Below are positions 42,101-50,644 of a stretch of DNA of 64,000 nucleotides, one piece after another; the stretch's first letter is position 1, and each line of letters opens with the position of its first letter. The DNA lies in assembly GCA_031180725.1 (NCBI GenBank), contig JAPSLO010000013.1, positions 146,061 to 210,060 on the forward strand, written 5' to 3'. This stretch comes from Roseomonas sp. (GTDB lineage Bacteria > Pseudomonadota > Alphaproteobacteria > Acetobacterales > Acetobacteraceae). The notes below the pieces were generated by a model, which saw only the letters and a list, made by a program, of their open reading frames with translations, had not been told where the DNA came from and ran no database searches. The position numbers and the translations under genes are program-made.

Positions 42101-43356
42101 TATCCGAAAAGCCCTTCGGCGGGCGCATCCCGCAGCAGTGCCGCGATCGCGCGATCCAGCCCGGCCGCGCCCAGCGTCGGGCCGGCGAGGCGCCGGAACT
42201 TCGCCACCGCTTCTGCCTCCTCCATCGGACGGTCGGGGTCACCGGTGACGCCAGTGACGACCGCGCTTTCCCCATCCACCGCCAGCGTGGCGCCACGCCT
42301 GCCAGCGGCGGTCAGGCCAGGATCCTCCACCAGCTCCACCATCGCCTCCAGCGCGCGCAAGCGGGGATCGGCAAGCGCCTCCTCTGTATAGGCGGCGGGG
42401 CCGAGATCGCCCTGCACCAGCGCGGCGGCGACGGCCCAGCTCAGGCTGAACTGGGCAGAGATGGCAGCGCGGGGCGCACGGTTGCCGGCGTAGCGCAGCG
42501 CCTCGGCATAGGTGGAGAGCACGACGCGCTTCGGCGTCTCCGCCACGCGGCCGCGCAGCGCCAGCGCTGCGGCGGCGGCATAATGCGCATGGCGCACACC
42601 GGCGAAGGGCTTGAGATAGGCTTCCTCGAGCAGCCAGGTGCCGGGCGGCTCGGTCACGGCTGGCGCATCCAGGCCGAGGGCGATCCGACGGGCGTCCGCG
42701 AAGCCGTCTTCCGGCGCGTCCATGCCCGCCGCCGCAGCGGCTGCCGCGGCCTGGCCCAGCAGCGCCGCATGCGCCGGGTAGCTGTTGCGTCCGTCCAGCC
42801 CGGCGGCGATGGGGGCATAGAGTGCGAAGGGGATCTGGCAGGCCGTCAGCCGGATGGCGCGGGCGATACCCTCCGCCGGCAGGCCCAGCAGGACGGCGGC
42901 GCAGGCAGCGGCGCCGAGCGAATGCCAGCTGCCATCCACATGCATCCCGGGGCGGATGCGCCAGGCCTCGCCGGCGCGGGCGGCGACCTCGTAGCCCAGG
43001 GCGAAGGCCGTCAGGGCGGCGGCGGGATTGGTGCCAGTGGCGCGGGCCACCAGCACCAGGGGCGCCACGGGCAGGGCCGGCCGGCCATGGGCGCGGGCCA
43101 GCCCCTCATTCGCCTCGTCCCAGCAGGTGGCGGTGGCCAGCACCGCCGCCGCGGCGCCAGGCGCCAGGCCAGCGCCGGCCAGGGCGACGGGGCCAGGGAA
43201 GCCGGCCTGCAGGGTCCGGGCAAAGCCGGCGACGCGCGGATGCCGCAGCCCGGCCAGGGCGCAGCCCAGCGTATCCAGCAGCAACAGGCGCGCCTTCGCC
43301 GCCGGCCCGGGCGGCGGCCCAGCCAGCGCCCAGGCGATGACGGGCGCGAAGTTCAC
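42100..43356 (-). CDS. MmgE/PrpD family protein
   Basis: This 418-residue protein belongs to the MmgE/PrpD family of 2-methylcitrate dehydratase-like enzymes. Family segments are LLLDTLGCALAGLRHPRV near residue 25, DEANEGLARAHGRPALP near 80, GMHVDGSWHSLGAAACAAVL near 138 and LKPFAGVRHAHYAAAAALAL near 248. It starts with a GTG that overlaps the stop of the upstream Bug receptor gene (GTGA). True PrpD is longer (about 480 residues) and occurs with prpB/prpC, which are missing, so a different hydroxy-acid dehydratase or isomerase is likely. Confidence 0.85.
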   Translation of the reverse strand: MNFAPVIAWALAGPPPGPAAKARLLLLDTLGCALAGLRHPRVAGFARTLQAGFPGPVALAGAGLAPGAAAAVLATATCWDEANEGLARAHGRPALPVAPLVLVARATGTNPAAALTAFALGYEVAARAGEAWRIRPGMHVDGSWHSLGAAACAAVLLGLPAEGIARAIRLTACQIPFALYAPIAAGLDGRNSYPAHAALLGQAAAAAAAAGMDAPEDGFADARRIALGLDAPAVTEPPGTWLLEEAYLKPFAGVRHAHYAAAAALALRGRVAETPKRVVLSTYAEALRYAGNRAPRAAISAQFSLSWAVAAALVQGDLGPAAYTEEALADPRLRALEAMVELVEDPGLTAAGRRGATLAVDGESAVVTGVTGDPDRPMEEAEAVAKFRRLAGPTLGAAGLDRAIAALLRDAPAEGLFG

Positions 43357-44336
43357 TCGGCCCGCGCGCCGGAGCGCGTCACCGCCTCGCGCCACACCTG
43401 GCGCTCGCGCGCCATCAGCCGCGCCAGCTCCACCCGGCCCTGCGGCATGGAATCGGCTTCGCGCTGCGTCAGCACCGCCGCCCATTCGGGGCTCTGCATC
43501 ACCTCGCCAATGGCGCTGGCCAGGCTGTCCAGCACGGCGCTGGGCAAGGCGCTCTGCGCAAAGATGCCGTACCAGGGGCTGGCATCGAAGCCGGGCAGGG
43601 TCTCGGACACGGCCGGCACATCCGGCATGGCACGGAAGCGCGTGCCGCTGGTGACAGCGATGGCCTTCAGCGCCCCGCCCGCCCGCACCTGCGCGGCGGA
43701 GGTCGCCAGGCCATCGAAGGCCACGGGGATGGTGCCGGCCACCATGTCCGTCAGCAGCGGGGCGCTGCCGCGATAGGGAACATGCGTCATTTCCAGCCCG
43801 GCCACGGCGCGGAACAGCTCCATGGACAGATGCGTGAAGCTGCCGACGCCGTTGGAGCCATAGGGCATCCCGCCCGGCGTGGCGCGGATCGCCTCGATCA
43901 GCTGCGCCACATTGGTGACGTTGGGCAGGGCGCGCGGCGAGACCACCAGCAGGTTCGGTTGCTGCGCCAGCATCGCGATCGGCGTGAAATCCTGGTCCGG
44001 GTCGTAGGACAGGCGGGCATAGAGCGCCTTGTTGATGGCGATGATGCCCTGCGTCGCCACCAGCAGTGTGTGGCCATCCGGCACGGCACGCGCCACGGCT
44101 TCCGCGGCCAGGTTGCCGCCGGCGCCGGCCCGGTTCTCCACCACGACCGGCTGGCCGAGCCGCTTGTGCAGCAGATCCGCCGCCGCGCGCGCCAGGATGT
44201 CGGTCAGGCCGCCAGGCGCGAAGGGCAGCACAAGGCGCATCGGGCGCGTCGGCACCCAGGCAGATTGCGCGCGCACCAGAGGCGGGGCGGCAAGCGGCGC
44301 GGCGAGAGCGGCGGAAATCAGCGTGCGGCGTTTCAT
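43353..44336 (-). CDS. Bug-family (TctC-type) periplasmic receptor
   Basis: This 327-residue receptor has an export signal (MKRRTLISAALAAPLAAPPL, cleaved after VRAQ near 24) and the Bug motifs RLVLPFAPGGLTDILARA and VVENRAGAGGNLAAE, with LAQQPNLLVVSP in the second lobe. It is the first gene of an operon with the MmgE/PrpD, monooxygenase and racemase-family genes, so its ligand is probably the starting carboxylate of that pathway. No TctA/TctB partner is adjacent; a complete set exists at 47.7-50.6 kb. Confidence 0.9.
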   Translation of the reverse strand: MKRRTLISAALAAPLAAPPLVRAQSAWVPTRPMRLVLPFAPGGLTDILARAAADLLHKRLGQPVVVENRAGAGGNLAAEAVARAVPDGHTLLVATQGIIAINKALYARLSYDPDQDFTPIAMLAQQPNLLVVSPRALPNVTNVAQLIEAIRATPGGMPYGSNGVGSFTHLSMELFRAVAGLEMTHVPYRGSAPLLTDMVAGTIPVAFDGLATSAAQVRAGGALKAIAVTSGTRFRAMPDVPAVSETLPGFDASPWYGIFAQSALPSAVLDSLASAIGEVMQSPEWAAVLTQREADSMPQGRVELARLMARERQVWREAVTRSGARAE

Positions 44337-44637
44337 CGGGTGGGGTGCAGCTCCTCTCGGTGCCGCGGCCGGAAGCCTGGCCGGGCCGATGGATTCGGCG
44401 TGACGGGACGGGATACTCGCCTGGACGCTGCCGCTTCCCGCGCTGTCCTGCCCATGCCCCGTTGCCGGGGCGCAGTACGGGCCCGCGCCACCGGGCACCG
44501 TGGGATGGGGCAGACCTTCGAGGTGGCGGACATGCTGTTCCGGGTTGCGGTCCGCCGCAGCTTACAGGGGGCGTGCCGTTCCGGCTACCAGGGCGGTGCG
44601 CAGGGCTACGCGCCCCGGGGCGCGCAACCCTGGCGCG
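44337..44637. other. 301-base gap without a gene; hairpin at its right end
   Basis: The gap separates the Bug receptor start from the crotonase stop, both on the minus strand. No credible gene was found. It should carry the promoter of the Bug-PrpD-monooxygenase-racemase operon, but no clear hexamers were seen. A long imperfect hairpin lies at its right end. Confidence 0.5.
44601..44632 (-). terminator. Long imperfect hairpin after the crotonase gene
   Basis: CAGGG-CTA-CGCGCCCC / GGGGCGCG-CAA-CCCTG forms a 13-bp interrupted stem with essentially no loop (the core GCGCCCCGGGGCGC is a perfect palindrome). It starts six bases after the crotonase stop. No T tract follows. It could be a terminator or a protein site. 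Confidence 0.45.
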
Positions 44638-45444
44638 TCAGCGGCCCTTGAACTGCGGCGGCCGCTTTTCCATGAAGGCACGGCGGCCTTCGATATAGTC
44701 TTCGCTGGCGAAGCAGCGCTTCACCAGCGTATCGCACAGTGCCTCATCGGCTGCGCCGCGATCCTTCAGCGCTTCACGCACGATGGCCTTTACGCTGGCA
44801 ACCGTCAGCGGCGCATTGCCAGCGATGGTCTTCGCGTAGTCCACAACGAATTCTTCCAGCCTGTCGTTCGGCACCACGCGGTTCACCAGCCCCATGATGC
44901 GCGCATCCTCGGCGCCCCAGCGCTTGGCGGTGAAGAAGATCTCCTTCGCGAAGCTGGGGCCCACCACATCCACCAAGCGGCGGATGCCCGAGAGCGGATA
45001 GCCGAGACCGAGCTTCGCCGCCGGCACGCCGAAGCTTGCCGTCTCACCGCAGATGCGCATGTCGCAGCACACCGCGAGCGCGGTGCCGCCGCCGATGCAG
45101 TGCCCCTGGATCATGGCGATGGTGGGCTTCGGACTGTCGGCCAACAGGTCGTACACCTTGGCCGTCTGCGCCTGGTATGCGGCGACCGCCGCCTCGCCGG
45201 ACCGCTCGCTCTCGAACTTCGAGATGTCGGCGCCCGAGACGAAGGCCTTGCCGCCCGCGCCCGTCACCACGATGACGCGCACCTCCGGATCTTCGGCGAA
45301 GTCGGTCAGGATGCGCTCGGCTGCCTGCCACATCTCCATGGAGACGGCATTGTGCCGCTCCGGGTTGTTGAAGGTCATCCAGCCGATGCCATCGGCCTTG
45401 CGGGCCAGCATCTTCTCGGTGCCGGTGGGGAAGGAGCCGTCCAT
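44638..45444 (-). CDS. Enoyl-CoA hydratase/isomerase family protein
   Basis: This 268-residue crotonase has FNNPERHNAVSMEMWQAAE near residue 25, AFVSGADISKFES near 67, the oxyanion segment QGHCIGGGTALAVCCDMRI near 112 and GVPAAKLGLGYPLSGIRRL near 138. The C-terminal RRAFMEKRPPQFKGR is typical of the 3-hydroxybutyryl/methylglutaconyl-type members. It lies downstream of a class III CoA-transferase gene (121 bases, with a strong hairpin between), so the pair probably acts in sequence: CoA activation and then hydration. The reaction is not certain from the motifs. Confidence 0.87.
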   Translation of the reverse strand: MDGSFPTGTEKMLARKADGIGWMTFNNPERHNAVSMEMWQAAERILTDFAEDPEVRVIVVTGAGGKAFVSGADISKFESERSGEAAVAAYQAQTAKVYDLLADSPKPTIAMIQGHCIGGGTALAVCCDMRICGETASFGVPAAKLGLGYPLSGIRRLVDVVGPSFAKEIFFTAKRWGAEDARIMGLVNRVVPNDRLEEFVVDYAKTIAGNAPLTVASVKAIVREALKDRGAADEALCDTLVKRCFASEDYIEGRRAFMEKRPPQFKGR

Positions 45445-45531
45445 ATTCGTGTCCTCAAACGCCGGGCGCCGCCTCCGGCGGCTTGGCTTCGCGCCTACGC
45501 ACTGGCCCGCTGCTTGCGATATCAGTATGCG

Positions 45532-45556
45532 CGCGGGCCGCCTGGGGCGGCCCGCG
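45532..45556 (-). terminator. Strong hairpin between CoA-transferase and crotonase genes
   Basis: A perfect 11-bp stem CGCGGGCCGCC / GGCGGCCCGCG with loop TGG begins nine bases after the CoA-transferase stop. No T run follows, but stem stability is high. It may end or reduce transcription into the crotonase gene. Confidence 0.55.
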
Positions 45557-45565
45557 TCCCTCTGA

Positions 45566-46783
45566 TCAGATCACCTGGCGTGCGCGCAGGTCATCGATCG
45601 TCGCCTTGTCCAGGCCAAGCTCCGTGAGGATCTGGTCCGTGTGCTGGCCGAGCTCCGGCGGATGGCTGACGATCTTCGACGGCGTACGGGAGAGCTTCAC
45701 CGGCTGGCCGACATAGGCGACCTCGCCACGATTGCCGCCGGTCAGCGTCTGCGCGATGCCCAGATGCTTCACCTGCGGGTCGGCGAAGACTTCGTCCATC
45801 TTGTAGATCGGGCCGCAGGGGACGCCAGCCTCGTTCAGCGCGTTCACCCAATGGGCGGTGGTGTTGGTGCGCGTCGTCTTCTCAAGTTCGGCGTTCAGCT
45901 CGTCGCGGTGCTGGCTGCGTCCGGCGGCGGTCTTGTAGCGCTCGTCCTCCAGCAGGTCGGTGCGGCCGAGCGCACGGGCGCAGCGTTCCCAGATCTTGTT
46001 CCCGCTGGCGGCGATGTTCATGTAGCCGTCGCTGGTCTGGAAGACGCCAGTGGGGATGGAGGTGGGGTGGTTGTTGCCCGCCTGCTTCGGCACCTGGCCT
46101 TCCATCAGCCAGCGGCTGGCCTGGAAATCCAGCATGAAGATCTGGGCCTGCAGCAGGCTGGTCTGCACCCACTGGCCCTTGCCGGAGACCTCGCGTTCCA
46201 GCAGCGCCACCAGAATGCCCTGGGCGGCGAAGATGCCTGCGCAAAGATCAGCTATGGGGATGCCGACACGGACCGGCCCTTGGCCTGGCAGGCCGGTAAT
46301 GGACATCAGCCCGCCCATGCCCTGCGCGATCTGGTCGAAACCCGGCCGCTGCGCATAGGGACCGTCCTGCCCGAAGCCGGAGATGCTGGCATAGACGATG
46401 CGCGGATTCACCTTGGCCATGGACTCGTAGTCGATGCCAAGGCGCGCCTTCACGTCCGGGCGGAAATTCTCGACGACCACATCGGCCTTCTCGGCCATCT
46501 TCTTCAGCAGCGCGACGCCATCCGGCGACTTCAGGTTCAGCGTCATGCCCCGCTTGTTGCGGTGCAGGTTCTGGAAATCCGATCCGCTGCGCGGGCCGCC
46601 CATCGGGTCGCCCTCGTCCAGGGCGGGCGGCATCTCGATCTTGATGACCTTGGCGCCCCAGTCGGCGAGCTGGCGGACGCAGGTGGGGCCGGAGCGCACG
46701 CGCGTGAGGTCCAGCACCGTAAAGCGCGACAGCGCGGTGGAGGCGAGGCCGGGCGTGGCGCCCGGGACGGTACCCTCTGGCAT
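45566..46783 (-). CDS. Class III CoA-transferase (CaiB/BaiF family)
   Basis: This 405-residue enzyme moves CoA between carboxylic acids through a covalent Asp anhydride. VLDLTRVRSGPTCVRQLADW near residue 23 and KVIKIEMPP near 46 begin the family fold; LHRNKRGMTLNLKSPDG near 73 and RPGFDQIAQGMGGLMS near 145 carry the conserved substrate-side residues, with the catalytic Asp expected in DLCAGIFAAQGIL near 178. It is divergent from a GntR regulator and the TctCBA transporter genes, which suggests that an imported carboxylate is activated to its CoA ester by this enzyme and then acted on by the crotonase. Confidence 0.92.
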   Translation of the reverse strand: MPEGTVPGATPGLASTALSRFTVLDLTRVRSGPTCVRQLADWGAKVIKIEMPPALDEGDPMGGPRSGSDFQNLHRNKRGMTLNLKSPDGVALLKKMAEKADVVVENFRPDVKARLGIDYESMAKVNPRIVYASISGFGQDGPYAQRPGFDQIAQGMGGLMSITGLPGQGPVRVGIPIADLCAGIFAAQGILVALLEREVSGKGQWVQTSLLQAQIFMLDFQASRWLMEGQVPKQAGNNHPTSIPTGVFQTSDGYMNIAASGNKIWERCARALGRTDLLEDERYKTAAGRSQHRDELNAELEKTTRTNTTAHWVNALNEAGVPCGPIYKMDEVFADPQVKHLGIAQTLTGGNRGEVAYVGQPVKLSRTPSKIVSHPPELGQHTDQILTELGLDKATIDDLRARQVI

Positions 46784-46835
46784 CGGCGGTTTCTCCTTAC
46801 ACCTCCCTAGCTAGCATCATCCGCGCCGACCGCAA

Positions 46836-46854
46836 ACTGTTGACAGATGACAGT
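46836..46854. promoter_or_regulatory. Inverted repeat at the divergent CoA-transferase / GntR region
   Basis: ACTGT (46836-46840) and ACAGT (46850-46854) flank a 9-base spacer; the inner CTGTTGACAG is itself a dyad, and TGACAG is repeated directly. The repeat covers the first possible ATG of the gntR gene (46847). It may be the regulator's own operator, which would favour a gntR start at the ATG at 46877. The contained TTGACA matches a -35 element, but no -10 was found. Confidence 0.35.
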
Positions 46855-47749
46855 CGCGCGGGCAGGCTCCCTCGCGATGGAGGACAGCCCCGCCCGCGCA
46901 TCCGCGGCCCCAGGCGCTGCCGGTGCGCCGGCGCCGAGCGCGCTGGAAATCGTGCGCACCCGCTCCCTCTCCTCGCTGGTGGCGCAGGAGATCGAGCGGA
47001 TGATCCTGGCTGGCACGCTGGCCGCCGGCGAGAGGCTGAACGAGCAGGCCATCGCCACGAGGCTTGGCGTTTCCCGCGGGCCGGTGCGGGAGGCGGTGCG
47101 CGGGCTGGAGCGCAGCGGCCTGGTGGTGGCCGTGCGCAACCAGGGCAGCTATGTGCGCCAGGTCAGCGCCGAGGAAGCGCTGGAGATCTATGATCTGCGC
47201 GCCGCGATCACCGGCTTGGCCTGTGCGCGTCTGGCGCAATCCGCCACGGATGAGCAGATCACCACGCTGCGCGGGCTGGTGAAGCGCATGGAGGCGGCGC
47301 GCAAGGCCGGGGAACCGGCCGCCTACTATGCGCTGAACCTGGAATTCCACGCTGCGCTGCTGAGCTTCGGTGGCGGACCACGCGCGCGCCGGCTCTACGA
47401 GGAACTGGGCAACGAGCTGCACCTGTATCGCCGCCGCGCCCTGGTGCAGCCGGAGAACATGCGCGAGAGCAATGCCGAGCACGCCGCGATCCTGCACGCC
47501 ATCGCCGCCGGCGATGCCGCGACCGCGCGTGCGGAGGGAGAGGCGCATATCGCCGGCGGCAAGCGCCGCTTCCAGGCGACCGACACCGCGTCCAATAAGC
47601 CGCCGGAACCGGCAGCGTCCAACACGAAGCCGCCGAAGGCGGCACGGAAGGGAGACAACGACCATGAAGATCGCACAGCACGCCCTCCACCGGCGGCACC
47701 TGCTGGCGGGGGGCGCGGCGCTCGGCGCCGGCCTGCTCGCAACGCCTGA
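46847..47749 (+). CDS. GntR family transcriptional regulator (FadR/FCD type)
   Basis: This regulator of up to 300 residues has an N-terminal winged helix (SLVAQEIERMILAGTLAAGE, then LNEQAIATRLGVSRGPVREA, near residues 43-85) and an FCD effector domain (about 105-240), with the metal/ligand-type pattern NLEFHAALLSFGGG near 165 and NAEHAAILHAIAAGD near 210. It is divergent from the CoA-transferase gene and reads into tctC, so it probably controls both in response to the imported acid or its CoA ester. Its C-terminal 60 residues are Pro/Ala/Arg-rich, unlike the family, and overlap the next gene by 86 bases in another frame. An ATG at 46877 is an alternative start. Confidence 0.87.
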   Translation: MTVARAGSLAMEDSPARASAAPGAAGAPAPSALEIVRTRSLSSLVAQEIERMILAGTLAAGERLNEQAIATRLGVSRGPVREAVRGLERSGLVVAVRNQGSYVRQVSAEEALEIYDLRAAITGLACARLAQSATDEQITTLRGLVKRMEAARKAGEPAAYYALNLEFHAALLSFGGGPRARRLYEELGNELHLYRRRALVQPENMRESNAEHAAILHAIAAGDAATARAEGEAHIAGGKRRFQATDTASNKPPEPAASNTKPPKAARKGDNDHEDRTARPPPAAPAGGGRGARRRPARNA

Positions 47750-48650
47750 AGCGCGCGCGCAGGAACGCTTCCCATCGCGCACGGTGGAGGTCGTGACGCA
47801 TGCCGGTGTCGGCGGCGGCACCGATATCACCGTGCGCATGATGATGGTCCAGGCCCCGGCCGAATTCGGCCAGGAATTCACCGTGGTGAACCGCACCGCA
47901 GGCAGCGGTGCGCAGGCGCTGCAATACCTCGCCTCCAAGCCGGCGGATGGCCATACGCTGCTGCTGGTCACGCAAACCCACCTGCTTTCCATGCTGCGCA
48001 ACCGCAGCCTGCCGCAGATGTCGGACCTGATCCCCGTGGCCCGCGCTACCGAGGACCCGATGCTGGTGCTGGTGCGGCGCGACAGCCCGCTGCGCGGTCC
48101 GGATGAGTTGATGAGCGCGGGCCGCGCACGGTCCCTGCGCTTCGGCGGCACGCATGTGGGTGGCGTGGACCATGTGGCCATCTTCGCCTTCGGCCGCGCC
48201 GCGGGCTTCCAGCAGCCAACCCTGGTGCCCTTCCGCGGCGGCGGCGAGATCGTGATCAACCTGGTCGGCGGCAATATCGACACCGCCCTGGTGAACCCAG
48301 CCGAAGCCGAGGCGCAGCTGCGTTCCGGCGAGGTGCGGCCGCTGATGGTGCTCTCCGAGCGCCGTCTGCCCTCGCTGCCCGACGTACCGACTGGGAAGGA
48401 ACTCGGCATCAACTCCACTGCGGCGACGGTGCGCGGCTACTGCGTGCTGAAAGGCACGCCGGAGGATCGCGTGGCCCGGCTTGAGCAGGGTCTGATCCGC
48501 GCGATGGAGAGCGGGGTCTACAAGGATTATCTGCGGAATACCGGCCAGTCGCCAGACAGCGTCACTGGCCGCCAAGCCTGGGGTGCGCAGCTCACCTCCT
48601 TCTTCGAGGAAGGGCGGGAGGCGCTGACCGCGCTGGGCCTGCTGCGATGA
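47664..48650 (+). CDS. tctC: TctC/Bug-family periplasmic receptor
   Basis: This 328-residue receptor begins with an export signal (HRRHLLAGGAALGAGLLATP, cleaved after ARAQ near residue 33) and has the Bug pattern RTVEVVTHAGVGGGTDITVR and VVNRTAGSGAQALQY. The ATG at 47664 follows GGGAGACAACGACC. It is followed, with an overlap of four bases, by a TctB-like gene and then TctA, forming a complete tripartite tricarboxylate transporter. Its 5' end overlaps the gntR 3' end by 86 bases, an unusually long overlap. Confidence 0.9.
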   Translation: MKIAQHALHRRHLLAGGAALGAGLLATPEARAQERFPSRTVEVVTHAGVGGGTDITVRMMMVQAPAEFGQEFTVVNRTAGSGAQALQYLASKPADGHTLLLVTQTHLLSMLRNRSLPQMSDLIPVARATEDPMLVLVRRDSPLRGPDELMSAGRARSLRFGGTHVGGVDHVAIFAFGRAAGFQQPTLVPFRGGGEIVINLVGGNIDTALVNPAEAEAQLRSGEVRPLMVLSERRLPSLPDVPTGKELGINSTAATVRGYCVLKGTPEDRVARLEQGLIRAMESGVYKDYLRNTGQSPDSVTGRQAWGAQLTSFFEEGREALTALGLLR

Positions 48651-49120
48651 AGCCCTCGGTCGCGCCAGTAGCCGGCGCGAATCTCAACCGCGTCGCGGCG
48701 GCGCTGGCGGCGGCGCTGGCCGCCGCGGCCTTTGCCGGCACCTTCTTCTTCGACGAGGTGCCGCCCGGGCTGCCCGGCCTGGGCGCGGTGGAGTTCCCGC
48801 GCCTGATCTGCATAGTGATCTTGGCGCTTTCCGCGACGCTGGCCCTGCAGGAGCCGCCGCGCCGCGATCCCGATGCGCATGCACCGGATGGATCCGCGCT
48901 GGCCATCTGGGCCTGCTGCCTAATGTTCATTCCGGCCATGGCGCTGGGCGGAATGTTGGGCACTTCGGCCGTGTTCCTCGTGGCCGCCGGCTGGCTGTGG
49001 GGCGAGCGGCGACTGCCGATGCTGATCGGCATCTCGCTGGCCGTGGTGCTCTGCCTTTGGCTGGTCTTCGTGAAGGTGTTCCGTCTGACCCTGCCGGGCG
49101 GCCTGCTGTTCGGGAACTGA
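48647..49120 (+). CDS. tctB: TctB-like small permease of the tripartite tricarboxylate transporter
   Basis: This 157-residue membrane protein has four hydrophobic segments (about residues 10-30, 48-66, 78-107 and 124-142), with ARG-free loops and the common TctB ending FRLTLPGGLLFGN. The start overlaps the tctC stop (ATGA). With TctA it forms the membrane part of the sodium-driven importer that receives substrate from TctC. Small permeases are poorly conserved, so context carries much of this call. Confidence 0.87.
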   Translation: MKPSVAPVAGANLNRVAAALAAALAAAAFAGTFFFDEVPPGLPGLGAVEFPRLICIVILALSATLALQEPPRRDPDAHAPDGSALAIWACCLMFIPAMALGGMLGTSAVFLVAAGWLWGERRLPMLIGISLAVVLCLWLVFVKVFRLTLPGGLLFGN

Positions 49121-49123
49121 ATC

Positions 49124-50605
49124 ATGGAAGCCTTCCTAGGCGGGCTCGCCATCCTGGCCGATCCCTATGTGATGCTGATGGTGCTGCTGGGCACCGTGCT
49201 CGGCATCTTCGTGGGCGCTCTGCCGGGCATCAGCGGCTCAACGACCATCGCGCTGATGCTGCCCATGACGATTACCATGGGGCCCATCGCCTCCATCTGC
49301 TTCCTGGGCGCGATCTATTGCGCGGCCAATTTCGGTGGCTCCATCACCGCCATTCTGGTGAATGCGCCGGGTGATCCGTCGGCCAGCGCCACGGCGCTGG
49401 AAGGGTTTAAGATGGCGGAGAAGGGACAGGCCGGACTTGCCCTCGGCATCTCCGCCATTGCCAGTGCCATCGGCGGCATCGTCAGCGTGGTGGTGCTGAT
49501 CGTGGCAGCGCCGGCACTGGCACGCTCAGCCTATTCCTTCGGGCCGCCGGAATACTTCGCCCTTGCCCTGTTCGGGCTTTCGATGTGCGCGGCGATCGGC
49601 GGCGACAGCCCGGTGAAGAACCTGATTGCCGCCGCATTCGGCCTGTTGCTGGCGACCGTGGGCATGGACCTGACCACCGGCGTGGAGCGCTTCGCCTTTG
49701 GCATCACCGAGCTGTCCGACGGCATCGGCTTCGTGCCCGTGCTGATCGGCCTGTTCGCGGTGGGCGAGATGCTGGACCAGGCGGCGAACCGTCATGGCAA
49801 GGCGGAGATCGTCAGCCTGGAGGCCGCCCGCGTGCCCGGGCGGGCGGAAATGCGCAAATGCTGGCGCTCCATCTGGCTCGGCAGCGGCATCGGCACCTTC
49901 ATCGGCGCGCTGCCGGCCCTGGGCGCCACCACCGCCGCGCTGATCGGCTACAACGAGACGCGGCGCTGGTCGAAGCACAAGGAGGAATTCGGCCATGGCT
50001 CCATCGAGGGCGTGGCCGGACCGGAAGCAGCGAACAACGCGGCGGTGGGCGGGTCCATGGTGCCCACCCTTGCGCTCGGCATCCCCGGCAGCGCGACCAC
50101 CGCCATCATTCTGGCCGGGCTGATCGTGCAGGGCGTCCGGCCGGGGCCGCATCTGTTCAATGAGCAGCCGACGCTGCTCTATGCCGTCTTCGCTTCCATG
50201 CTGGCGGCCAACATCTTCTACCTGGTGATGGGGCTTTCGATGGCGCGGCTCTTCGCGCGCATCAGCCTGATCCCACCGGCCTTCCTTTGGCCCGCGGTCT
50301 TCGTGCTGTCGGTCATTGGCGCCTATGGGCCGAACCAGTCCATGGGCGATGTCTATGTGATGCTGGCGGCGGGCGTGGTGGGCTTCCTGTTCCGCCGCAC
50401 CGGCTTCTCCCCGGCGCCGCTCATCATGGGGCTGGTGCTGGGCGGGATGGTGGAGGAAACGCTGAAGCAGAGCCTGATCATCTTCGGCGATGACCTCTCC
50501 GGCTTCCTGCAGCGCCCGATCGCGCTGGTGCTGTTCGCCATCACTGCGGCTGGGCTGGGATGGCCACTGGTGGCACGGCTGACGCGGGTGGCACGGGCGG
50601 CGTAG
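49124..50605 (+). CDS. tctA: TctA large permease of the tripartite tricarboxylate transporter
   Basis: This 493-residue membrane protein carries the TctA signature GALPGISGSTTIALMLPMT near residue 28 and FGGSITAILVNAPGDPSASA near 68, and the second-half repeat IGTFIGALPALGATTAALIG near 255 with NNAAVGGSMVPTLALGIPGS near 303. About ten to twelve membrane segments are visible. It starts three bases after tctB. Together with TctC and TctB it imports a carboxylate, probably the substrate of the divergent CoA-transferase pathway. Confidence 0.93.
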   Translation: MEAFLGGLAILADPYVMLMVLLGTVLGIFVGALPGISGSTTIALMLPMTITMGPIASICFLGAIYCAANFGGSITAILVNAPGDPSASATALEGFKMAEKGQAGLALGISAIASAIGGIVSVVVLIVAAPALARSAYSFGPPEYFALALFGLSMCAAIGGDSPVKNLIAAAFGLLLATVGMDLTTGVERFAFGITELSDGIGFVPVLIGLFAVGEMLDQAANRHGKAEIVSLEAARVPGRAEMRKCWRSIWLGSGIGTFIGALPALGATTAALIGYNETRRWSKHKEEFGHGSIEGVAGPEAANNAAVGGSMVPTLALGIPGSATTAIILAGLIVQGVRPGPHLFNEQPTLLYAVFASMLAANIFYLVMGLSMARLFARISLIPPAFLWPAVFVLSVIGAYGPNQSMGDVYVMLAAGVVGFLFRRTGFSPAPLIMGLVLGGMVEETLKQSLIIFGDDLSGFLQRPIALVLFAITAAGLGWPLVARLTRVARAA

Positions 50606-50611
50606 CGCGCT

Positions 50612-50638
50612 GCCGGGAGGGGCAGCGCCCCTCCTGGC
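50612..50638. terminator. Bidirectional terminator hairpin between tctA and an SDR gene
   Basis: GCCGGGAGGGG / CCCCTCCTGGC pairs over 11 positions (one G-T) with a 5-base loop, filling most of the 39-base gap between the convergent tctA and SDR genes. An alternative stem GCGCTGCC / GGCAGCGC overlaps it. Confidence 0.62.
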
Positions 50639-50644
50639 CGCCGC

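Noticed and set aside
46840..46868. TTGACA as -35 of a gntR promoter
   Set aside because: No -10-like hexamer occurs 16-18 bases downstream.
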